Source: Paraphoma chrysanthemicola (Eukaryota > Ascomycota > Dothideomycetes > Pleosporales > Phaeosphaeriaceae). From it: a stretch of DNA of 64,000 nt. The stretch covers positions 992,001-1,056,000 of the forward strand of contig JAGMWG010000009.1 in assembly GCA_020744225.1 (NCBI GenBank). The letters run 5' to 3'. The position numbers and the translations under genes are program-made. The notes under the pieces were generated by a model, which had not been told where the DNA came from, searched no databases, and saw only the letters and a list, made by a program, of their open reading frames with translations. Below are positions 41,758 to 51,647 of this stretch, piece after piece (the stretch's first letter is position 1; each line of letters opens with the position of its first letter).

Positions 41758-42978
41758 ATGTCACTCCTTCGAACGCTGCATCGCGCAGCGCCAGTACTGT
41801 CCCGAGGTCATGTCAATGGAGTGCGCCACATTTCTGCGCTCTTGCCGCCCAAGACAGGCAATGCATCGAGCAAGGTGATTTTCTCTGGTATTCAACCCAC
41901 TGGCATACCACATCTCGGTAATTATTTGGGAGCATTGAGACAATGGGTGCAGCTCCAGGATGAAGCTTCTCCGGACGACACACTGTTGTTTTCGATTGTC
42001 GACTTGCATGCCATTACCATAAAACAAAATCCGCACAACTTGGCCAAGTCAAGGAAAGAGATGCTGGCGAGTCTGATCGCAGTAGGATTGGACCCTAAGC
42101 GATGCATCATTTTTGCGCAGAGCAGCGTGAAACAGCACGCCGAGCTCATGTGGATATTGAGCTGTGGTGCAAGTATGGGCTATTTGAGCAGGATGACCCA
42201 GTGGAAGGTACGCGATTTGATCCATCTCAAAGTAGCTAGTACACACTGACCACCATCACAGAGCAAGCTCTCGCTCCCAGACAATGCCTCGCCTCTTGAG
42301 CCAGCTAATAACAAGGATGCACTCAAGCTCGGCCTCTTCTCCTATCCGGTTCTTCAGGCCGCTGATATTCTCCTCTACAACACTACTCACGTCCCTGTTG
42401 GCGAAGATCAGGCGCAGCATCTCGAGTTCAGCCGCGAGCTAGCCAATGGCTTCAATCATCTCTACGGAGCCGATCCCAAGCAACCTCTTCTGACCGTACC
42501 GCAGACGCTTTTGAGCCCAGCGAAGCGAGTTATGAGTTTGTCAGATCCGAGCAAGAAGATGAGCAAGAGCGATCCAAAGCCCCAGAGTCGCATTCTCATC
42601 ACGGACTCCCGAGAGTCTATACAGCACAAACTGAAGATTTCGATGACAGATTCGATCGAAGGTATTAGTTATGATCGCGAAAAGCGACCAGGCATATCCA
42701 ATCTCATTGACATGTTGTACCACTTTGATGCGTCAGCAGCGGCGACGCCACAAGAACTCGCACACAACCTCAAGAACATCAGCAAGCGCGCTCTCAAAGA
42801 AAAAGTCGCAGACACAATCGACACGGGATTAAGGGAGATAAGAAGTCGATACGAGGAATTGATAGGTGGAGACGAACAGAAGCTCATCGACCACGCCGGG
42901 CACGGCGCCCGGAGAGCGGAGAACATCGCGGAGAATACCATGCTCAACGTGAGGAGCGCCATGGGATTCCGCTGGTGA
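41758..42978 (+). CDS. MSW1: tryptophanyl-tRNA synthetase, mitochondrial
   Basis: Exons 41758-42207 and 42262-42978 give 388 residues. The first about 35 residues are basic with serine and no acidic residues, a probable mitochondrial presequence. The class I catalytic core follows: F-S-G-I-Q-P-T-G-I-P-H-L-G-N-Y-L-G (HIGH-equivalent H-L-G-N), the conserved S-I-V-D-L-H-A-I-T, A-Q-S-S-V, S-Y-P-V-L-Q-A-A-D-I-L-L-Y, V-P-V-G-E-D-Q-A-Q-H-L-E, and the K-M-S-K-S loop at about 249-253. The C-terminal anticodon-binding part is complete. Length fits bacterial-type/mitochondrial TrpRS. It charges mitochondrial tRNA-Trp. Confidence 0.95.
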
Positions 42979-43136
42979 CGTCCGTCCTGCACCCCACTCG
43001 GCATAAATACAGCTTTGTACATTACTCGTCTTGGCACTATCAGAGTCGCTGGCAACAATCTCAACACATCATTTAACGTTGTGCAACATCACAAAAGGCA
43101 ACACACTGTACTTGCGCACACGACTTCCGACTTTGG

Positions 43137-43780
43137 ATGAGTGCGCGAAACGCACGCCACTCGCCCTCATTCCATACACTCCGACAGAATGCCAGATATC
43201 CCACAAACGCTCGTGCTTCGTTCGCTCCGGCTGTCGCATTAACCCATGCAATCAGCGAATACTCGAAAACATTCCAAGACCGACCAGAAGTGCGCCATAT
43301 TCCCCTCGCACGCTTGGGATCGCGAAACCATCCAACTAACCTCTTCCAGATCTGGGGCTGCGCCTTTTGCGCCACAGGCTACGAAGCAGCACTGGGCTTC
43401 CGAATCAATGACACCGATGCACGCAACTTGTCTCATCACAGCCTCCACACGTACTAACTTCCCACAAGAAATGCTGGAAATGCAACACACCCTGGGACTC
43501 CAAAGACCACAACAATCCCATCACACATCTCGTCTGCCTCGCGGCAACGCTAGGAGGCGCGATATGCGGAACTATCAACCGCGTCGAAGCAAAGACGTGT
43601 ATATGCGGCCGGACACTGCCGCACGGGCAATCACCCCGAAGCTCGCTGATACCGCAGGATGTTGCGCTCGTGAACGGGAATGCGAAGTGGTATTGCGGGA
43701 CGTGCAAGAGCGTTACGACGGGTCAGGGGTGTGGGCATGGGAATAGCGTGTTTGAGACGCCGTGGTATAAGTGGGGATGA
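43137..43780 (+). CDS. cysteine-rich, zinc-ribbon-like hypothetical protein; first exon unresolved
   Basis: The well-supported part is the last exon, 43469-43780: 103 codons beginning K-C-W-K-C-N-T-P-W-D-S-K, with further C-I-C-G-R-T-L-P-H, W-Y-C-G-T-C-K-S, and G-C-G-H, a set of Cys/His pairs typical of small zinc ribbons. It is preceded by TACTAACTTCCCACAAG, a textbook branch site and acceptor. Upstream, an open frame from ATG 43137 contains I-W-G-C-A-F-C, which could supply another Cys pair, but no GT donor lies after that motif in the right phase; usable donors are earlier (near 43230 or 43287), and would skip it. A GC donor is also possible. So the gene is probably real but exon 1 is open. 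No known family recognised. Confidence 0.5.
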
Positions 43781-45013
43781 TGGAAGAATCTAATTTTAAG
43801 TGTATGGAGGGTTTCTCTGCTTTCAGGTTTTTATTGCACTTTACTAGCATGAATGTGGCATTTCGTATGAATTGAAGAATTTCACATTTCTGTGCTTTTT
43901 TGGAGGTACGTAAGACGTGAAAGTCTTATCGCGGAACTCATTTTCACATAGCGGCTACGCTAACAACCGCACTTTTGAAGCGTCCATGGTCCAAGCGAGT
44001 AGGCACATGTCGTGAGTTGTCTGGCTCGAGCATTCTCCGAACTTCAAACATATTTACCTCGCCTGCGGTCCTGGCTCCTCGTCTCGCAATGACAACTGTC
44101 TTTGTCAAATGCGTGACAGCTGCTTGACGCTTGCTGATACTGCACTGCAGAGTGTTCTTGCTTCATCCGTCTTTGCAAGACGATGCATTCTAAGTCACCT
44201 CCACGCCGCAGTCAAGCACCCAGGGAGTCAACTTTTCATGATAACGTGAGGGAGCTTCCCCATCCATACCAACTATACTTATCTTAAATCATTCTACAAC
44301 CGGCCTTAGGATGCCGTGCGCTCACTCTTGCTGTTCTGTCTATGCTATCACGTCATGCACTTGTAAGGAAAGCGCTGCATTCACTTGCGAAAGAACGTGG
44401 TGTTCGCTGGCGCGACCTCCGAAACCGAGCAGAAGTACCCAGCAGGGCTTGTAATCCAACGTTGGGAGGCACTCATCGATAACGACAGATCACTACCTGC
44501 GCCCCGGCCGCCATGGCATTCTGACTACGCTTCAGCAGGAACATATCTACACATCATTCCGCTACTCGCGGCTTGCGCCGCATATCAATACTTGCGTCGA
44601 GCCTATACTTCACGATTTCATCAATTAGTCATACTGTATGTCGGCCGGCAGCAATGTCTTCATCTCAAGAGGACTTTTCGCTTGTCAGCAACCACTCCAA
44701 CCACAGTTTGCTTACCCAAGAGGAGTCAAGAGACGATTCACCGATGCAGAACAAGACGTTGCAACAATTGGATCTAAACAGCGACCCACTGATTTACATC
44801 AGTACCAAATTGTACGAACATCTCCACGCCTACAATTCGAACTATACGTCATCGACGTAAGCCGTTGGGCGGCAGCCCCTAAATACGCCGAATGCCTTCA
44901 GATAGGAGGTCATACATGATGAAGAAGTGTTTCCTGAGCGAGTCTTGGCCGGTGATAGCTCTATCAATGCTTCCACCGAATCGTACTCTGACGCGATATG
45001 GCCGTTGGCTACA
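43781..45013. other. intergenic with a possible upstream exon near 44654
   Basis: About 1.2 kb. Most of it has no coding signal. A frame from ATG 44654 (M-S-S-S-Q-E-D-F-S-L) runs in the same frame as the next gene up to a TAA at 44861, and the next gene's frame resumes at 44906, but no donor/acceptor pair joins them in phase, so the extension is not included in the model. Confidence 0.35.
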
Positions 45014-45789
45014 ATGTCAAATGAAAGATTCATAGACCCAGTCGAGCAATCCTCAAAATCAGACGAGCATTCTCAACCCACGACCTTTGGCAGCATCGTA
45101 ATGCTTGGAGTCTATATGTATCTAGCGACGGATATCCTCAATCGGACCCAACCGACGGACAGCATCGCTAGTGGCTTTGCGCAAGACACGGATTGATCGC
45201 TCCAGTCACTCAGAGAGTCTGCCCGTCCTCGATGGGCAATATCCGGCCTGCGATACAATGCTCGCTCGATGCCGGCGAGCAGATAGGACCCGAAAATCTC
45301 GACTGGTTGTGCAAAAGCTGTATTCTCCGCGCCGACAGTCAGCCTTTCCGCCTCGCACCCATCGAGCCCAATGATACGTGTTACAGATGTGAAACTGCTC
45401 GTGGCATTGGGCTCGACAACAATGCCGTCGAGCATATCATTTGCAAGAGATTTGTAAACTATTTGGATAACGCGGGTGGAACCCAACGGCGGCGGAAGTG
45501 TCTCACAATCAATCCCGCCGGTATGAGTCGCTGCGTCAACCCGGACTGTAACGGAGACTTTGGTCAGCTCATTTCCTATACCAATCGATGCAAAGGGCTG
45601 GGTTTCGTGCAAAAGTCACGAATTGACAAAGTTCCGAACGCTTGGTTATGCTTGTCATGCGGTTACATGCTGGTCAATGGAGTAAGTGACGTCTGTCTTT
45701 GTGGGAATCGCCAGAAAGAGCCTTACGTTGCGCTGCTTTCACGAAACGGGAGGTTGTTGAAAAGACTTGCCAAGACGAGCGTTCAGTAA
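45014..45789 (+). CDS. cysteine-rich hypothetical protein with multiple CxxC/CxxxC pairs
   Basis: Exons 45014-45097 and 45214-45789 join in phase (116-nt intron) to 219 residues; coding may extend further upstream. The second exon carries regularly spaced cysteine pairs: W-L-C-K-S-C, T-C-Y-R-C, C-V-N-P-D-C, W-L-C-L-S-C-G, C-L-C-G, plus single cysteines, like two or three consecutive zinc ribbons. A basic C-terminus ends in K-R-L-A-K. No known domain is matched from memory. It lies about 1.2 kb from another Cys-rich gene in the same orientation, but the two do not align visibly beyond the cysteines. Function unknown. Confidence 0.55.
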
Positions 45790-46050
45790 AGGGCTAGCAG
45801 AGTTTGTCAAATTCGGGATGTGAATTGAGGGCATGGTCATGATACCTTACCATTAAATTGGAATACACGCTTAAAACTCTGCCACAAGTGCGCTGACGGT
45901 CAACTTACGCGAATGATACCAACGGCGAGCGTAGGAAAGTATATACATATGCTTAAAGCGACCTAAAGCGGCCACTACAACCACACGATCTCTATGTACC
46001 CAATCTCTACAACGACCGCCGCGCGATGTCAACACTCATTCTGGTGCTGC

Positions 46051-47865
46051 TCAATTATACCTCCTCGTCAGCCTGACACGCACATCCTCCAATGGACTCC
46101 TGCTGGCCCCAGCATACCCCATCTTAGGCACTTCCAGCTCCTCTCCACTCACAGGCGCAATATCCCACATGACCAACAGACTACTCGCGAATATCAACAC
46201 CTCTTTCTCCGCGAAGTACCTGCCCTTACACTTGTATAGCCCGCCTCCAAAAGTGTGTAAATTCTTCATCGTCACGCGCGGCTTCCCATCTGATCCTTCT
46301 TCAATAAAGCGCTCAGGGTAAAACTGCTCTGGATTCGCAAAGATGCGTTGATCCATTTGCATCGTGCCGTTGGCTAGCACAAGCGTCGAGCCAGCAGGAA
46401 TAGTGTAAGCCTGCGCGCGCTTCTTTCCGAAGAGCGCAGCATCGCCTGCTGATTCCTTGAGCACGACATCCTTGATAACTTCGCGAATACCAAGTCCAGA
46501 CATGTTCATCCTCATAGTTTCGTAGAACGCAGCTTTGATCAAGGGAGAGTTCTTCATCAATCCATCGACGTTGATACACAGCTTTGGGAATCCGTCGGCG
46601 CCGCGCTCACCAGTGGGCGAAATGTGCACGTATGGAGCGATTTCTTCGCGAATGTCAGAAAGGAGAGTCGAGCGCGTGTAGATCTGCATAAGCATCCAGA
46701 AAACGTTCTTGTTGCTGTTTACATTCACACCCCACAGCACGGACACGTCGTTGGTCTTTTGAAGCGTCGGAGACGCATTCGTCTCGACCCAAACTTTGAC
46801 TCGGTCTTGCATGACTTGGCTAATGTCGTCGAGCGCACCCCATTGAGCACCGGGGTCGAGACCCACTTGTTTTGCTGCAACGGCCTCGTGCCATTCGCGC
46901 ATGGCTAAGGTGAGACGTTCGCGGGCGGCGGTAGCACGACGACCGGCGGCTGTGATATTGGCGAGGTATTTAGTGAGAATGTGATGCACGCCTTCGTCGA
47001 AGTACCACATGTCGGTTTGGAGATTTGGGTGGTTCTTGATAAGTGCTTTGCCCCAGAGCATGTCGATGACTATTTGCCCCATGTAATTTACGATCAAGTT
47101 GTAGAAATCGGCTTCGAAAGTGCCGTCAGCGTTGAACTTCACTTTACCGGCTTCTTCCCAGAGCTCCATTGGCTTTCCCTGCGCATCTGGGTATTCCCAT
47201 GGAGCTTCGGTGACCAGCTTGGCGGCCTCACTCTCGACAGCTCGAGCAGTTTTGCTAGTTGCTTCGTTGACGAAGTCTTCTTTCAACATGAGATTCAAGG
47301 CGTTATGATGCCCATGAAACGCCTCATGCTCGTCGCGAGTCGAAAATTTGTCATCAAAAGCTGTTTTCATAAACCATTCGAGCGTGCGTTGTTTGTTGAG
47401 CACGTTGCCACGCTGAGCAAAGACTTGTTGGACTAGCGATGGCATGTTGACAACATAGTATTTTCCGGAGCCTATGCGATATGAAAAAATGCCATCTCCG
47501 GAAGAGTCCCTGTTTATCGTTACTCGCGCACATTTTGCAATGAGAAAGCGTACATACCGATCGCGTGAGATAGTACCTTCAATGTCGCGTACGAACGAAA
47601 GCGCTGATCCTACCCAAGGTAGCCAATATGCGATCCTGTTCGGTGTCTTGGAAGGAGCGTCATTGTTGTTTTGCGCAATGTTGCTGCGAACGCCAGTGAT
47701 GATGCGCGTCACAATAGAAACCAACAAGATGAAGGATATGACAGAAAGGACTGGAGATGCGAGCAGCGAGCGGAAGTATGGGCCCTCGCGAGCCAATTGA
47801 AGAAGACCCATCGCGACGAGAATTATGTATACAATCGTGCCGGTCACAAGCTTCGAAGCCAGCAC
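46051..47865 (-). CDS. cytochrome P450 monooxygenase, membrane-anchored
   Basis: Read as 588 residues if a 48-nt, in-frame intron (47557-47510; donor GTATGT, acceptor AACAG) is removed from the otherwise uninterrupted 604-codon frame. Removal turns the atypical segment before G-I-F-S-Y-R-I-G into R-D-R-D-S-S-G-D-G, as expected in this family. Two N-terminal hydrophobic stretches anchor it in the ER. The ExxR helix is F-Y-E-T-M-R-M, the PERF motif Y-P-E-R-F, and the haem loop F-G-G-G-L-Y-K-C-K-G with Cys at about 530. Overall it resembles E-class group IV P450s (CYP7/CYP8-like) of fungal specialised metabolism, in which the I-helix threonine region is often degenerate. It starts the candidate cluster; substrate unknown. 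Confidence 0.92.
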   Translation of the reverse strand: MLASKLVTGTIVYIILVAMGLLQLAREGPYFRSLLASPVLSVISFILLVSIVTRIITGVRSNIAQNNNDAPSKTPNRIAYWLPWVGSALSFVRDIEGTISRDRYVRFLIAKCARVTINRDSSGDGIFSYRIGSGKYYVVNMPSLVQQVFAQRGNVLNKQRTLEWFMKTAFDDKFSTRDEHEAFHGHHNALNLMLKEDFVNEATSKTARAVESEAAKLVTEAPWEYPDAQGKPMELWEEAGKVKFNADGTFEADFYNLIVNYMGQIVIDMLWGKALIKNHPNLQTDMWYFDEGVHHILTKYLANITAAGRRATAARERLTLAMREWHEAVAAKQVGLDPGAQWGALDDISQVMQDRVKVWVETNASPTLQKTNDVSVLWGVNVNSNKNVFWMLMQIYTRSTLLSDIREEIAPYVHISPTGERGADGFPKLCINVDGLMKNSPLIKAAFYETMRMNMSGLGIREVIKDVVLKESAGDAALFGKKRAQAYTIPAGSTLVLANGTMQMDQRIFANPEQFYPERFIEEGSDGKPRVTMKNLHTFGGGLYKCKGRYFAEKEVLIFASSLLVMWDIAPVSGEELEVPKMGYAGASRSPLEDVRVRLTRRYN

Positions 47866-49206
47866 TATAAGAAACCATCAACTATCGGTACCCGTGCTTC
47901 ACATTCTTGCGCAGTGCCAGCTCGGCTAACAATCTGCTGACAACATCGTTCGATTCTAGCTGTGTATGTAGAATCCCACTGATGCATACCGAGACAATCC
48001 GAGAGACTGCCTTCCAAGTGTACGGACTTGCATTCATGAACTGGGCGGACTGATGCAGTCCGATCAGAGCACAGTTCACTGGGCACTATGCATTCTATTC
48101 CGCTGACCTTCACACAGTGCCTTATAAAGGATATCTGTGCTTGGAAACGGTTCTCGGGTAACACCAGGGCATGCAGGCTTACTGGGCGATTTCCGGACGG
48201 GTGATCGCAGGGAAACGCATAGTCGATCTTTACCGCCTCCTTCAGCGGTGGAAACGCCGTCGAACATGTTGAAACATGCTAAGGTAATGCGAATGAACAA
48301 ATGTGAGGCATTTCCTCATGCAAGCTGTGTTGGTGGCTTCGGCGTGGTGTTGGTCTTGGCAGATCGACAAAGAATCATGAGTCCTCACGCCGTTCCCGAA
48401 CAGTAGATGTGGCCCTCTCTGATATCTTTCAGCGCCCGTGTGGACATGTCGCAGATCAAATCTGACACGATGCCACATGTCTATACATAGTGTCAGGAAG
48501 ATCGCGTATCGACAAGTGCCCAGGGTAGCCTAAGCGCGCTTGATCGTGCGGCTGAATTGCATTGCTGCACCGTTTTTTCTTCCACTTCCTAAGTATGATC
48601 TCATAGGGTATACGATGACTCAAACCGTCAGCACTGCTTCCTATGGCCTTTGCTGTTTCGAAGTCGATACTGATTAGTTAGGCTCGTGGGTGTGTTATCG
48701 CGGCGGACGATAACTATCCCAGCCTCGGGTTGAGGCTGAATTAGCGCGACGCGTGCAGTCAGCACAACGAGGCACTCTCGGTATTCAACACGATGCTCCG
48801 AGACCGTGGAGAGAGCGGAGGCAGGAAGAGCGACTGTCGAAGAGTCGTGTCGAGATGACGAGAGAAAGAGCCAACAAAGCACATCACAAGAGAGCATCGA
48901 GGCGGGGCTGTGCCTGGATGCAGACGCGACGTGCTGCCAAGCCACCAAGGTAATCTCCATTGTTGGGCTGGATATCGTTCTCGTTACGCTACAGCACATC
49001 ATAGAATATTTACGCTTACAAGAAGCTGTGGTCGTTTGTCGAGAAAAGCTGCAGTAACAGCACCTACGTGAGGTCGACATGTCTCGTCACATTATTCTGG
49101 AGTGCGTTGAAACTATATTTAGGTTGAGATGAGCTACAGAAATAACCGCCTCCGCAGTCCAAAATAAACACCAAGAACGCAGACTATTCAAGAGCGCCTA
49201 GCAAAC
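47866..49206. other. intergenic upstream of the P450 gene
   Basis: 1.3 kb. A 150-codon minus-strand frame (49080-48628), Ser/Cys-rich and without family features, is offset by equally long plus-strand frames in the same place, so I do not call it. The rest is presumably the P450 promoter and the end of the thioesterase gene. Confidence 0.4.
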
Positions 49207-50155
49207 TCAATAAGCATATAGTACAGGACCAGACCGCCCAATGAATGTTTCCTGGAGGTCTTCAAGGGCGGCAAAGTTCTGTGCCACCTTCAGATGTTTG
49301 TTGCGTTCCGCCTGAACCTTGTCCCAGGTCCAATGCTCATCCAGCGCTTGTGTAATGTTCGAACACCCATTTGTCAAGCCTTCTGGTCCTTCCGTTGTCG
49401 ATCGCGGCGGCAGGAGGCTGCACTCGTGCATAACGGATTCTGGGCTGCATGTTTGTCGGCCTTGTTTGAAGACATATTTGGTAACTGCGGTCGCATAGAT
49501 GCAGTCATCATGATTCACACCGTAAGGCTTTTCGTTTTGGCGCCCAAGGATCGTGCGACCGATGTTATTCGACCCAGGCTTGGCAAAATGACTGACGACG
49601 TAGATCCACTTCTGATCCCAGCAAAGGACACGGGAACTGATTTCGTATTTCACGAAAGGAGCGATTGGTTTTTTGAATGTACAGAAAGTTCCACCGAGGT
49701 TGAACATTTTGGCTTTGACTGTCGCTTTGCCTTGCGAGCCTGGCTTCACGACGTCTTTGAATAGCGCCAGCATTAACTCTGTTCGGTTATCATCAAGGTC
49801 GTTGAAAAAGGTGCTATTCGATTTGTGCAGATTGTAGTCGATATCCAGGAGAGGTGTATATGAACATGTCACAACCGGAGCGAATAAAGCCTCACCACCA
49901 TGGCGTGCACTCCTTACTGTAAGATGAGTTCGCCGTAATAGGAAATGCCGTGCAAGCTGTACGAAGAGTCGTCCCTGTCAAAGTCAGTACTAGCAAATTT
50001 CGACTGAGATCTGGTGACTTTACGTGCCACGCAAACAGGAGGCTTTTGGCGTTGCTCACGAGAACAACCACTAAGAGGCCTGCGCAGACGAAAAGCTGCG
50101 CCGGGGAAAGCGTGAGAGTAAGCCCCGGGCCCATGAAGCTCTCAAGTAGGTTCAT
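49207..50155 (-). CDS. thioesterase-like (THEM6/hot-dog) membrane-anchored protein
   Basis: Exon 1 50155-50024 and exon 2 49974-49207 give 299 residues. The N-terminus has one hydrophobic helix (L-F-V-C-A-G-L-L-V-V-V-L-V-S-N), then a short basic segment (L-A-R-H-F-L-L-R-R). The core starts T-C-S-Y-T-P-L-L-D-I-D-Y-N-L-H-K-S-N-S-T-F-F-N-D-L-D, the signature of the THEM6/Al110-type 4HBT_2 proteins, and continues with Y-E-I-S-S-R-V-L-C-W-D-Q-K-W-I-Y-V-V-S-H-F. Proteins of this kind occur in several ascomycete biosynthetic clusters (for example anditomin- and leucinostatin-type) and are presumed to release or edit acyl-thioesters, though activity is rarely shown. It is in the same candidate cluster as a FAS beta gene, which would give it an acyl substrate. 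Confidence 0.8.
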
Positions 50156-51647
50156 GTTGATGCTCGTGAATAGATCAGCGGGAGAATGGGTACGGCTCAG
50201 CGATATGGGGAGAACGCTTGACGGCGCATGCAGTTAATAAGATTTCGAAGAGTCCTACCATGGTATTGGCTTTTTGAAGAAAGTTCATATCAGCCTTCTT
50301 CATGACTTCTCGCCACCATTAGTCCGTCCGTGTACTAGAGACTGGCATATCTCAACGGACTACGCATGTCAAGTGCGCAAGCACCCTTGGTGTTGCATGC
50401 TTTGATCTGAGCTGGGCCTAACACAGCTGACTTGGAGTAGATACGTTCTCATCGCGGGCCTTCTAATTCAGTAACTATGACTCAGTGGACTTCATCTGCG
50501 TATAGCGTCCGCTTCTGCAAGGCAAGGGCACGCATGTCACTGGGCAGCTGTGCATCCTGACCAAGGTCGGAGACTCGGAGCGCTGGCGGAAGTTTCAGGT
50601 CGCGGAGTGTGTGCACAGCGACTTTGAAGGAGAAAGCCATGATTTTCGCAACAAGTTGTGGTCACGGGTAATCACATCGTAGTTAGGGGACCGAAGATAT
50701 GGTCCGGCTGACTGAAGCCATGTGGACAGCGAGCCCTACCGCCAATCTCGCACTAAAAGTTATAAGCGAGGCCAATGGCGAGACACACGCTTTTCCTCAT
50801 CCAGCCCGAGCGTGCCGAGATCAACGCTTGCACATTGCCAGACCAGCTGCTGCGACGGTCTGTTCTACCGCAGCATCGCGCCATCTCCTTCATCCCCGAC
50901 CCCAATGCAGGCCATCGCTGCATCAGAGCCCCGCCGTACCGCTTACCAGACCACATCCACGATGATCGGCCCTTAGCGCGCTACGCCTAGCCAAGTACAT
51001 GCAAGCACCGCGCTGGCGTTTGGGGCTGGTGTGTCTCTGATGCAGCTTTTTTGCAGTGAAATGCCTCAACCTGACAGCCTTACGCTGGCAGACGCCAATG
51101 ACAGGAGGCGGCGAGCTGCTGAAACCTCACCAACACTGTCGTGCCTCGCGAAGCCGAGAAGTCATAGTGGGTTCGTGTTGCCTCTTTCGCTTAAGCGTCA
51201 GGCCTAATCTGGGGACCTCTCTTCGGGGACTTACCGGCCATGCTGTCGGCGCGCTTCGTGTTGATGTCAGCCTCCCAGTCTGCAGAATGGCCTGCGCGGC
51301 GGAGCCTCATCTGTTGTTATTTACCAATCTCTGGCGTTTCAGACATGCATCTGCCCTTTGCTGTGCTGCCCTCTTTCCTCTCGTTCAACCATAGCTTTCA
51401 TTAGTCTGAGGCGCGACCAGGGGTATTACTAGTCCTTTCCCCACACTCTTCTTGGACGGACGCGATATACACCACCGGCGGACTTTGCCACTTTCCTACA
51501 TATCCGACAAATCCATCGGCATCCACTTCTCAGACCCCTTGGACAATAAGATCATTGTGGTTCAGCTGTCCATCCTACCATCGCAGGCCGGCCATCACTG
51601 CGCAACAGGGCACTATTACGGATCTCTTTACGCCCCGCTCTTACACG
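50156..51647. other. divergent promoter region of thioesterase-like and regulator genes
   Basis: 1.5 kb, the largest divergent spacer in the cluster region. Short frames (for example 50775-50990) show no family features. It presumably holds both promoters; no cluster-specific repeated motif was recognised by eye. Confidence 0.4.

Noticed and set aside
42979..43136. possible extra exon of the Trp-tRNA synthetase
   Set aside because: The protein is complete at the TGA ending at 42978, with the expected C-terminal region.
48628..49080. 150-codon minus-strand frame upstream of the P450
   Set aside because: Ser/Cys-rich with no family pattern, and equally long plus-strand frames overlap it.
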